Part shown: positions 6,243 through 11,421 of the stretch, one piece after another
How the letters are laid out: every line of letters begins with the position of its first letter
How positions within the stretch are numbered: the first letter of the stretch is position 1
IMG/VR virus record: IMGVR_UViG_3300001680_000222
Span: 1-23,340 of that record
Reading direction: 5' to 3' (one strand)
Length of the DNA: 23,340 nucleotides
DNA from: a virus
Made by a program: the position numbers and the translations under genes
The notes under the pieces: model-generated
What the model saw: only the letters and a program-made list of their open reading frames with translations
Databases searched by the model: none
Told to the model about the DNA's origin: nothing

Positions 6243-6722
6243 CTAGTCTTTGGTAATAGGTTCGTCCGTGCCTTTGATTAGTCGTTCTAGAAGTTCGTTT
6301 CTATCAAACATCGGTCCGCTGTTTACTGATTCTTCTCGATGTGGAGAATTTTGATCTAACTTTGCTTTTTTAAGCTGTAGGTCAATTGTTTTAAGCTTCT
6401 TATTTATTTTAGCATTTTTAGCTGTAATAGCATGACTAAGCATTCTGTCTGCTACACCGAATATCTCACTAGAAAAACGTGCTTCAACATTCATACCTAA
6501 GTCCATTAAGTCTTTGTAACTTTCTACAGCCATCTTTGCAAGATCGTCCATTTCTCTATCACTTGCTTCTAACCCGCGTACAGCAGACAATGCGTTTTCT
6601 ATTTTTTCTAAGTTAGATAACTCTAGTACAGGATTAATTACGATAGGTTCGTCAGTTTCGACATCAATAGGTCGATCGTCTGTCTCTGGAAGTTCAAAGA
6701 GTTCCTCAAGCTTACGTGTCAT
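6243..6722 (-). CDS. 16: Terminase small subunit gp16
   Basis: A 159-residue protein that in T4 forms a ring regulating the gp17 motor and choosing where packaging begins. The N-terminal MTRKLEELFELPE, the central helical pair (ELSNLEKIENALSAVRGLEASDREMDDLAK, then a SYKDLMDLGMNVE turn) and the SHAITAKNAKINKKLKTIDLQLKKAK segment are the conserved body of T4-type gp16 and its marine relatives. Length is close to T4 (164). Start at ATG 6722, 1 nt after the gp4 stop, with GGAAA upstream. It is separated from gp17 by about 6 kb of inserted genes, whereas T4 has 16 and 17 adjacent. Confidence 0.9.
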   Translation of the reverse strand: MTRKLEELFELPETDDRPIDVETDEPIVINPVLELSNLEKIENALSAVRGLEASDREMDDLAKMAVESYKDLMDLGMNVEARFSSEIFGVADRMLSHAITAKNAKINKKLKTIDLQLKKAKLDQNSPHREESVNSGPMFDRNELLERLIKGTDEPITKD

Positions 6723-6723
6723 A

Positions 6724-7146
6724 TTATTTCCTAAAGATTTGTTCTTCTGTTACTACTCTAAATACCATGCCGTTGCGTTTGGCCCATTTAGTAGCTTGGT
6801 CCCATTTTGCATAGTTTACAGCTACTACAGCCTTATCTCTATTACTTAGCTTAGATTCCATGATGCTTTGCTTCTTTGGTTTAATCTCTACTAATTCAGC
6901 AACCTTCTTACCGTGCTTATTTTGATAGAATACTAAAAAGTCTGGAATATATATAGACTGTTTACCAGTGACAGGATTTCTGTATGGTATTTTAATTGAC
7001 TCGCTGGCCCATTCTAATATGTGATTGTTGTTGTCACAAAAATTCATAAAAGCAAGTTCCCAAGAACTACGGTACTTTATCTTACCTTTACCTACATATT
7101 TCTTCGGATTCCGTGGTTTATATTCACCTTGTGAGAAACGAGGCAT
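6724..7146 (-). CDS. 4: Head completion protein gp4
   Basis: A 140-residue protein of the T4 gp4 family, which finishes filled heads before tails join. The family shows a nuclease-like fold. The hallmark pattern is clear: GEYKPRNPKKYVG, then SSWELAFMNFCDNN, SIKIPYRNPVTGK, and YIPDFLVFY...VEIKPKKQ. The acidic and lysine residues of the PD...ExK type (PDF and EIKPK) match the core of endonuclease I-like folds. Length is near T4 gp4 (150). The ATG at 7146 overlaps the preceding stop as TAATG. It lies in a head-and-packaging operon with gp16. Confidence 0.92.
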   Translation of the reverse strand: MPRFSQGEYKPRNPKKYVGKGKIKYRSSWELAFMNFCDNNNHILEWASESIKIPYRNPVTGKQSIYIPDFLVFYQNKHGKKVAELVEIKPKKQSIMESKLSNRDKAVVAVNYAKWDQATKWAKRNGMVFRVVTEEQIFRK

Positions 7147-7499
7147 TATATTAGTACATTACGTGCAACAAAAATGTTAGGATTAAGTACGTTACTTACT
7201 CCTACTAACGCACTTTTAGGACGTGTTTGATTAAGATAAAATGCCATTACTTCTGAAACACCTATCGCACTCTGACCTTTCATAGAATCTAGCATTGTTA
7301 ATGCTGGGACGTTTGTTTGATTCGCTACCCGAAACAAGTCAAGCGTAAATGCTTTTGCTAAAGTTTCTGTGCTCATTACCTTAGTAAAGAATCCTAAAAC
7401 TATATCATACTGTTCACTATGTACTTGCTGTCCTACGCGGTTATCGCTATAAAAATTCTCTGAGCTAAACTGCTTTGTACTTTGGCCGCTATGAGGCAT
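7146..7499 (-). CDS. Conserved small protein, probable virion component
   Basis: A 117-residue protein. The first ~45 residues are polar; the rest is rich in aliphatic residues with a pattern of helices (ETLAKAFTLDLFRVANQTNVPALTML) and a closing strand (NIFVARNVLI). I recall similar proteins in marine T4-like phages next to tail or head-completion genes but have no function for them. The start ATG at 7499 abuts the stop of the upstream tube-fold gene, and its end overlaps gp4 by one base, so it is part of the structural operon. It is not an obvious match to gp3 or gp53. Confidence 0.7.
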   Translation of the reverse strand: MPHSGQSTKQFSSENFYSDNRVGQQVHSEQYDIVLGFFTKVMSTETLAKAFTLDLFRVANQTNVPALTMLDSMKGQSAIGVSEVMAFYLNQTRPKSALVGVSNVLNPNIFVARNVLI

Positions 7500-8965
7500 T
7501 ATTGACCCCCTACTTGTTGTCCGTTGCTAGTTACATCTCCAGATACACCAAGTCTAGGATCAAACACTAAACTTTCTCTTAAACTACTAATAGTTGATTG
7601 CGCAGTTTGTTGTAAGTTATCAAGTGACGGTTGTAACTCTTGTGCAAAACTCTGAAACTGTGTAGCGGCATTCTGCAAATTTGCTTGTATTTCAGGAGCA
7701 TTTTGTTCTAACACAGCAAAACCTTGCTGTGTTGCGTTTTGTATGCTTACTAACGAATTTGTAAGACTACTGCTAGTTGTATTACGCTGTGGCGCATACT
7801 GTCTTTGTAGACTTCCTAGGCTATCGGATAATGTTGAGAATGTGTTGGTATTAGGCAATCCATTGCTAAAATTCTCATTTAACGGAATAAGCCCTTCTGA
7901 TGCATCAAACGACGGAATGTTAAATCCGCTAGCATTACTATTAGTAGAACCTAAACCTGATAAAAAATTCGCACCTTGTGACACTACTTCTGTGGCTATA
8001 TCACTAGACAATAACTGACCTACATCTACATTCCTTAATGTGTTTTGCAGAGTTCCGCTTGTTCTATATGCACCTAATATATTACCATCTGCTAAATCTT
8101 CAATAATACTTTCACCTGCATCAAATATACCACCTCGGCCAAACGTACTTGCTGTGCTACCTGCTCTCAATGGGCTCGAACTTGTATCGTACACCGACGA
8201 ATCAGCAAAGCCTTTAACTTGATTGCCGATTCTACCGCGCCCGTATTTAACAGCTTCGTAGTTAAATGTCATCGAATGTTGCATTACATCACCGCCAGCA
8301 CTTACATCATGTGTATCGTGTTGCCAATCTGTAATAAGAGGATTAATCATTGTGTATGATTTAAAGTTACCTTTGTTTAACGTATATATTTTTATATCTT
8401 TAAAGAAAGCAGGCTTAGTATCATTAATCGAACCTTGGCCGTTATAGCCCCAATCACTAATCGATCTTAAATTATCATATATGTCTCGGTTGTTATACCC
8501 TGGTGTGTTAACACCTTGCCCGTCGTAGGTATAACTAGAATCGTTATAATAATAACGATAATAATTAACCCACATAGACCGTACTGCATCACTCCCATCA
8601 TCATGAAGTGTTATAGTAACTGGTTGATAATTAATCTTCTTTTGAATATAACGCTTACGGTTATATTGATTCATTGCTTCGACTTCAAGGCTAAACGACG
8701 GCAAGGTTGCAGTCTTAGCTAATACGCCAATAGTTGCAGTATCATTACCACGTTGTATTCCTGGAATCTCTGTATTCAATGTGAAGAATACATGGAAAAG
8801 AAATTTGTTAGTAGGTGCTAGTGCAAAACCATCTTTTACAAAAGTTTTGCTAGCGTGTTGGTAATCTCTAACATAATCAACACCGAAGAATCCTTGATTA
8901 AAGTCATTGTCAAATCCTTTAATCTGGTTCTTTAATGTTTGTGTTAATAGGCTACCAAATCCCAT
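7499..8965 (-). CDS. Tail-tube-fold structural protein with coiled-coil tail (gp54/gp48-like candidate)
   Basis: A 488-residue virion protein. Residues about 50-260 show the phage tail-tube pattern: hydrophobic strands NKFLFHVFFTL, TATLPSFSLEVEAMNQYNRKRYIQKKINYQPVTI, a MWVNYYRYYYND helix, and DIKIYTLNKG...PLITDWQHDTHDVSAGGDVMQHSMTFNYEAV. Tube-fold proteins in T4-like phages include gp19, gp48 and gp54. The remaining ~220 residues are Ser/Asn/Gln-rich and low complexity, with a Gln-rich amphipathic stretch near 400-465 that may form a coiled coil. The gene directly follows gp19, so a tube-initiation or tube-end role (gp54) is plausible, but which homologue it is cannot be decided by eye. Confidence 0.7.
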   Translation of the reverse strand: MGFGSLLTQTLKNQIKGFDNDFNQGFFGVDYVRDYQHASKTFVKDGFALAPTNKFLFHVFFTLNTEIPGIQRGNDTATIGVLAKTATLPSFSLEVEAMNQYNRKRYIQKKINYQPVTITLHDDGSDAVRSMWVNYYRYYYNDSSYTYDGQGVNTPGYNNRDIYDNLRSISDWGYNGQGSINDTKPAFFKDIKIYTLNKGNFKSYTMINPLITDWQHDTHDVSAGGDVMQHSMTFNYEAVKYGRGRIGNQVKGFADSSVYDTSSSPLRAGSTASTFGRGGIFDAGESIIEDLADGNILGAYRTSGTLQNTLRNVDVGQLLSSDIATEVVSQGANFLSGLGSTNSNASGFNIPSFDASEGLIPLNENFSNGLPNTNTFSTLSDSLGSLQRQYAPQRNTTSSSLTNSLVSIQNATQQGFAVLEQNAPEIQANLQNAATQFQSFAQELQPSLDNLQQTAQSTISSLRESLVFDPRLGVSGDVTSNGQQVGGQ

Positions 8966-8971
8966 ATTAGA

Positions 8972-9586
8972 TTAAGAAACGTTATCGCCGATTGAACGTC
9001 CTACATCTGTGCCTACACCGCTACCTAATGGAGTCTGTACTGCATTATCAAAACGAAGTGTCATTGCTAGTGTAACTGGCTCTGAACTACCATAATTTAA
9101 ATCACCGTAGTTTACGTTTGACAAGTAACATCCATATACTTCCCATGTTTCAAGTACTGTAGGTTCAAATGCACCGTTACCACCGTCTAAAATCTCACAT
9201 CGTGTAGTAAATTTGTAGTCTGCACCTGAAGCGGCACTTGCTTGCTCCATGAAGTCTAATTGCTTCTGTAGTTGCTCACCAACGAGTTTAGCTACATTAC
9301 CACTGGCATCGTCACGTAAGTTGACACTGATGTCGTCCCATGTATGCTTTCCTGCTAAACGAACTCTTGAGTTGTATATCTCAAGATCAATTGGATCAAA
9401 ACTAACACTAGGACGTGTGAAGTCCATAACTTGTTTAGTTAATTCTGTTCTTGGAGTTGATACTCCCATATTTTCAAATATAATCCTAAATCGATATTTC
9501 AATTTAGGCATTAACAAGCCCTGACTAGACCCTGATTGATCAGTAGCCAAAGGCGTTGTCATTCTAGTCAATGATGATACTGCCAT
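8972..9586 (-). CDS. 19: Tail tube protein gp19
   Basis: A 204-residue major tail tube subunit that stacks as hexamers inside the sheath. The arrangement LKYRFRIIFEN, MDFTRPSVSFDPIDLEIYNSRVRLAGKHTWDDISVNLRDD, then TRCEILDG...LETWEVYGCYLSNVNYGDLNYGSSEPVTLAMTLRFDNA matches the T4 gp19 pattern of P..(V)...NS+..VAGK.TWDDI.V...DD and the late strand pair. Slightly longer than T4 (163) through N- and C-terminal tails. The ATG at 9586 follows GGGAGT, and a CATAAATA late box sits 29 nt upstream, giving the promoter-plus-leader layout also seen for gp18. Confidence 0.92.
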   Translation of the reverse strand: MAVSSLTRMTTPLATDQSGSSQGLLMPKLKYRFRIIFENMGVSTPRTELTKQVMDFTRPSVSFDPIDLEIYNSRVRLAGKHTWDDISVNLRDDASGNVAKLVGEQLQKQLDFMEQASAASGADYKFTTRCEILDGGNGAFEPTVLETWEVYGCYLSNVNYGDLNYGSSEPVTLAMTLRFDNAVQTPLGSGVGTDVGRSIGDNVS

Positions 9587-9614
9587 GTGTTTACTCCCTT
9601 GTTAAAGTTACTAT

Positions 9615-9622
9615 TATTTATG
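9615..9622 (-). promoter_or_regulatory. Late promoter (CATAAATA) for gp19
   Basis: On the minus strand CATAAATA precedes a leader of roughly 23 nt with a strong AAGGGAGT ribosome site and the gp19 ATG at 9586. Same design as the gp18 promoter, consistent with heavy late expression of tube and sheath. Confidence 0.7.
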
Positions 9623-9690
9623 CTAAAGCAGAGGCGACGATACCGCCTTTAAAAAAATACCATTAAATACAGGTTAAGGTAACTAAGTTT

Positions 9691-10116
9691 ATGAAAAAGT
9701 TAATTGCTTTGAATAATCCTAGAGACCCTAACTTAGATAGGCAAAAAAAGAAGGTTATAAAAAGAACTTGCAAAGTAGATGAATGTACTAATAATATATC
9801 TCACTACCACGGACCCGGATCTCAAACATTATGCCGTGAACACCAAATAACATTGCGTGAATACGGTGGGTTTGCTAGAACTGATAGAGTATGGACGTTC
9901 CACAAAAAAGATATATGCGAAGATTGCGGGCACGATCCGTTGAATAATATTAGAGTTCAAGGAATGCCATTAAAAGAGAAGAAAGTTTACGCAATGCGAC
10001 TGCTACAAGTCGATCATGTAGTGGTAAGTAACCCGAAAAATAACCATCCCAGCAATTTAAGGACCTTATGTGGCGATTGCCACGCTATGAAGACTTACCT
10101 AAACGGGGACTTTTAA
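9691..10116 (+). CDS. Zinc-finger HNH endonuclease
   Basis: A 141-residue protein with a basic N-terminus, a zinc-binding segment CX4C (C27, C32) followed by CXXH (LCREH), and an HNH nuclease module: CEDCG, LLQVDHVVVSNPKNNHPSNLRTLCGDCHAMK. The DH pair, the NNHPSN and the final CGDCH give the HNH metal site plus structural zinc. Its strand is opposite to the flanking gp19 and gp18 genes and it is the first gene of a small island between them. Ribosome site AAGGTAA. No clear promoter is seen upstream. It could be a free-standing homing-type nuclease or a host-directed nuclease; the sequence does not decide. Confidence 0.88.
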   Translation: MKKLIALNNPRDPNLDRQKKKVIKRTCKVDECTNNISHYHGPGSQTLCREHQITLREYGGFARTDRVWTFHKKDICEDCGHDPLNNIRVQGMPLKEKKVYAMRLLQVDHVVVSNPKNNHPSNLRTLCGDCHAMKTYLNGDF

Positions 10117-10124
10117 TATAAATA
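10117..10124 (+). promoter_or_regulatory. T4-type late promoter (TATAAATA) for the 73-aa membrane protein
   Basis: A perfect TATAAATA directly after the HNH stop codon at 10116. It would start RNA near 10130, about 107 nt before the ATG at 10237, which is the longest leader of any late unit in this window. Confidence 0.75.
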
Positions 10125-10140
10125 ATTAAAATTTTATTTC

Positions 10141-10202
10141 GTCAGTAATGATGAGACAGTACTCTTGTGTGACAAGGGTATTTAAAGAGAGTCTGAAACG
10201 AC
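10141..10202 (+). promoter_or_regulatory. Structured 5' leader RNA element (candidate)
   Basis: The leader holds a nested set of helices: a 9-bp hairpin at 10160-10180 (TACTCTTGT / ACAAGGGTA, loop GTG, one G-U pair), enclosed by AGAC (10154-10157) with GTCT (10191-10194), and weakly by GTC (10141-10143) with GAC (10200-10202). Unpaired TGATG and GAAAC flank the middle helix. About 30 nt downstream is the AAAGGAGT ribosome site. It may control translation or stabilise a very abundant message. No known RNA class is matched with confidence. Confidence 0.5.
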
Positions 10203-10236
10203 TATAAACTATTTTTTAATAACAAAGGAGTACTTT

Positions 10237-10458
10237 ATGTTAGATAAAGTAGTAGGCTGGATTAAGGCCGGCACTGAAGCAGGTGTAGCGTTAATCGCTC
10301 TAGGTATCGTTTTACAGATTATATTTGGTGGTAGTGTACCATTCATCGGTGGGGACATCGTTGGAACAATTACTGGTATTATCGCCGGCCTAGGTAATGC
10401 CGGTCTAGTTGGCTTAGCGTCACTAGCAGTTATCTATCACATTTTTACTAAGCCGTAA
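10237..10458 (+). CDS. Small two-helix membrane protein (holin-like or unknown)
   Basis: A 73-residue hydrophobic protein. Two membrane segments are clear: about residues 15-32 (GVALIALGIVLQIIFGGS) and about 40-70 (IVGTITGIIAGLGNAGLVGLASLAVIY), joined by a short loop with Pro and Asp, with a positive N-terminal end (MLDKVVGWIKAG). Size and topology fit a class II holin, but T4-like phages use a different holin (t), and no lysin is nearby, so the role is open. Expression signals are unusually strong: perfect late promoter, long structured leader, near-perfect AAAGGAGT ribosome site and a strong hairpin terminator right behind. This makes it a single-gene, highly expressed late unit. Confidence 0.8.
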   Translation: MLDKVVGWIKAGTEAGVALIALGIVLQIIFGGSVPFIGGDIVGTITGIIAGLGNAGLVGLASLAVIYHIFTKP

Positions 10459-10475
10459 AAAGATAGATCATCCAT

Positions 10476-10503
10476 AAAAAAGGGCCATAATTGGCCCTTT
10501 TTT
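10476..10503 (+). terminator. Rho-independent terminator after the 73-aa membrane gene
   Basis: A 12-bp stem (AAAAAAGGGCCA with TGGCCCTTTTTT) and a TAAT loop ending in a T-run. Because it has A- and T-runs on both sides it can act in both directions, and it also lies downstream of the minus-strand micropeptide genes. Confidence 0.9.
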
Positions 10504-10521
10504 AGTGGTTGTTATTTCACA

Positions 10522-10638
10522 TTATATTATATTTACGATGAATATTGCTATCATGAATCCCATTAAGATCCACAATGCTTCATCTTTACCTGAGCCATAT
10601 ATTTCTTTCGACCAATCATACTTTTTATTATCTTTCAT
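10522..10638 (-). CDS. 38-aa single-pass membrane micropeptide
   Basis: A small frame starting at ATG 10638 and ending with TAA at 10522-10524. It encodes a charged N-terminal half (MKDNKKYDWSKEIYGSGKDE) and a hydrophobic C-terminal helix (ALWILMGFMIAIFIVNII), so it is probably a C-terminally anchored inner-membrane peptide. A perfect GGAGG Shine-Dalgarno lies at 10646-10650 with 7-nt spacing. It ends just before the bidirectional terminator. The ribosome site, clean topology and placement in an otherwise empty gap support it as a real gene. Function unknown. Confidence 0.72.
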   Translation of the reverse strand: MKDNKKYDWSKEIYGSGKDEALWILMGFMIAIFIVNII

Positions 10639-10681
10639 TATAGTACCTCCTTACATGGTCTAGTTAAAAAAGTATTTTGAC

Positions 10682-10750
10682 TTAGAACCAGTAAGTAGCT
10701 ATTGCTAATGTACCTGCTAATGCTAAGGCAAAAAATACTGCCATTCCCAT
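10682..10750 (-). CDS. 22-aa hydrophobic micropeptide
   Basis: A tiny frame from ATG 10750 to the TAA at 10682-10684, encoding an almost wholly hydrophobic peptide (MGMAVFFALALAGTLAIATYWF). It would be a single membrane helix. It has an AAAGGAGGTG ribosome site with 5-6 nt spacing, as strong as any in the window. It lies 43 nt upstream of the 38-aa micropeptide gene and both are probably expressed together from the extended -10 promoter near 10803. A second in-frame ATG occurs at codon 3. Function unknown. Confidence 0.62.
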   Translation of the reverse strand: MGMAVFFALALAGTLAIATYWF

Positions 10751-10802
10751 TGCGCACCTCCTTTGTTAAATGTGTAATATTATTTAGTTAGGTTAAGGGT
10801 TA

Positions 10803-10811
10803 ATTATAACA
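10803..10811 (-). promoter_or_regulatory. Extended -10 sigma70-type promoter for the micropeptide pair
   Basis: The minus strand reads TGTTATAAT, a perfect TATAAT with the TGn extension. No good -35 is seen, as is usual for extended -10 promoters. It faces away from the late promoter at 10817 and would give early or host-type transcription of the two micropeptide genes. Confidence 0.55.
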
Positions 10812-10821
10812 TACGTTATAA
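10804..10821. repeat. Inverted repeat between divergent promoters
   Basis: TTATAAC (10804-10810), 4-nt spacer ATAC, then GTTATAA (10815-10821). The palindrome overlaps the minus-strand extended -10 and the plus-strand late TATAAATA box, so a bound protein would affect both. It could also simply reflect two AT-rich promoter boxes facing each other. Confidence 0.6.
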
Positions 10822-10824
10822 ATA
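10817..10824 (+). promoter_or_regulatory. T4-type late promoter (TATAAATA) for the second HNH gene
   Basis: A perfect TATAAATA, then 5 nt (GAAAT), then the ATG at 10830. There is no Shine-Dalgarno. The expected transcription start is at the ATG, so the late mRNA would be leaderless. Confidence 0.7.
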
Positions 10825-10829
10825 GAAAT

Positions 10830-11378
10830 ATGTCTCATACCTTAATTCTAAACGCTGACGCCCAACCGCTATCAATGCTACCATTAAGTACACTAAAATG
10901 GGAGGACACTATGAGATTAATATTCCTCGATAAAGTAAACGTCGTTGAATATTACGACAATTGGAAAGTCCATTCTGCTAGAGACTCATTTAAAGTACCG
11001 TCTGTCGTCATAGTAAAGCGGTATATACAGCACAAAAAGTTCATAGCACTGTCTAAACCTAACTTATTTTTAAGAGATGGGTATAAATGTCAGTATTGTA
11101 ATAAAATGTTTGCTTACCGTGAACTTACATATGATCATGTATGGCCTAGATCAAAAGGTGGATTAACAGAGTGGAATAACATCGTAGCCGCTTGTAAGCC
11201 TTGCAACACTAAGAAAGGTGCTAGTATTATAGAACCACTTAATCAACCATTTATGCCTACGTATTGGAACTTAATTAAACGTAGGACAGAAATACCCATT
11301 GTTATTAGGCACTATTCTTGGAAACGATTCATTGATCCTAAAATGACTGTTAAACTAATCGAACCCAAGCAGTCATAA
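10830..11378 (+). CDS. HNH endonuclease
   Basis: A 182-residue protein of the HNH family common in bacteria and marine phages. The N-terminal ~75 residues (SHTLILNADAQPLSMLPLSTLKWEDTMRLIFLDKVNVVE) are typical of this subgroup. The nuclease module is LFLRDGYKCQYCNKMF, LTYDHVWPRSKGGLTEWNNIVAACKPCNTKKG, with CxxC, DH, N and CxxCN all present, so it should be active. It is a single-gene unit: leaderless late promoter in front, strong terminator behind, convergent with gp18. Nucleases in this subgroup may cut invading or host DNA; here the target is unknown. Confidence 0.9.
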   Translation: MSHTLILNADAQPLSMLPLSTLKWEDTMRLIFLDKVNVVEYYDNWKVHSARDSFKVPSVVIVKRYIQHKKFIALSKPNLFLRDGYKCQYCNKMFAYRELTYDHVWPRSKGGLTEWNNIVAACKPCNTKKGASIIEPLNQPFMPTYWNLIKRRTEIPIVIRHYSWKRFIDPKMTVKLIEPKQS

Positions 11379-11403
11379 AAAAAGCACCTTTCGGTGCTTT
11401 TTT
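11378..11403. terminator. Bidirectional Rho-independent terminator between HNH and gp18
   Basis: A-run plus GCACC, loop TTTC, GGTGC plus T-run. It overlaps the last base of the HNH stop codon and lies 18 nt beyond the gp18 stop on the other strand. A- and T-runs on both sides let it end both convergent transcripts. Confidence 0.92.
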
Positions 11404-11421
11404 GTGTCTATTAAGTGTTGT

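Noticed and set aside
9627-9652. Possible terminator (AGGCG/CGCCT stem) between gp19 and the first HNH
   Set aside because: The stem is only 5 bp with a 7-nt loop and is not followed by a T-run on the relevant strand.
10141-10202. Hammerhead-ribozyme-like signature (UGAUGA ... GAAAC with a GUC nearby) in the leader of the 73-aa gene
   Set aside because: The conserved C before UGAUGA is A, an extra A-U pair closes the middle helix, and there is no room for stem I between GUC and the core. Kept only as an unclassified structured leader.
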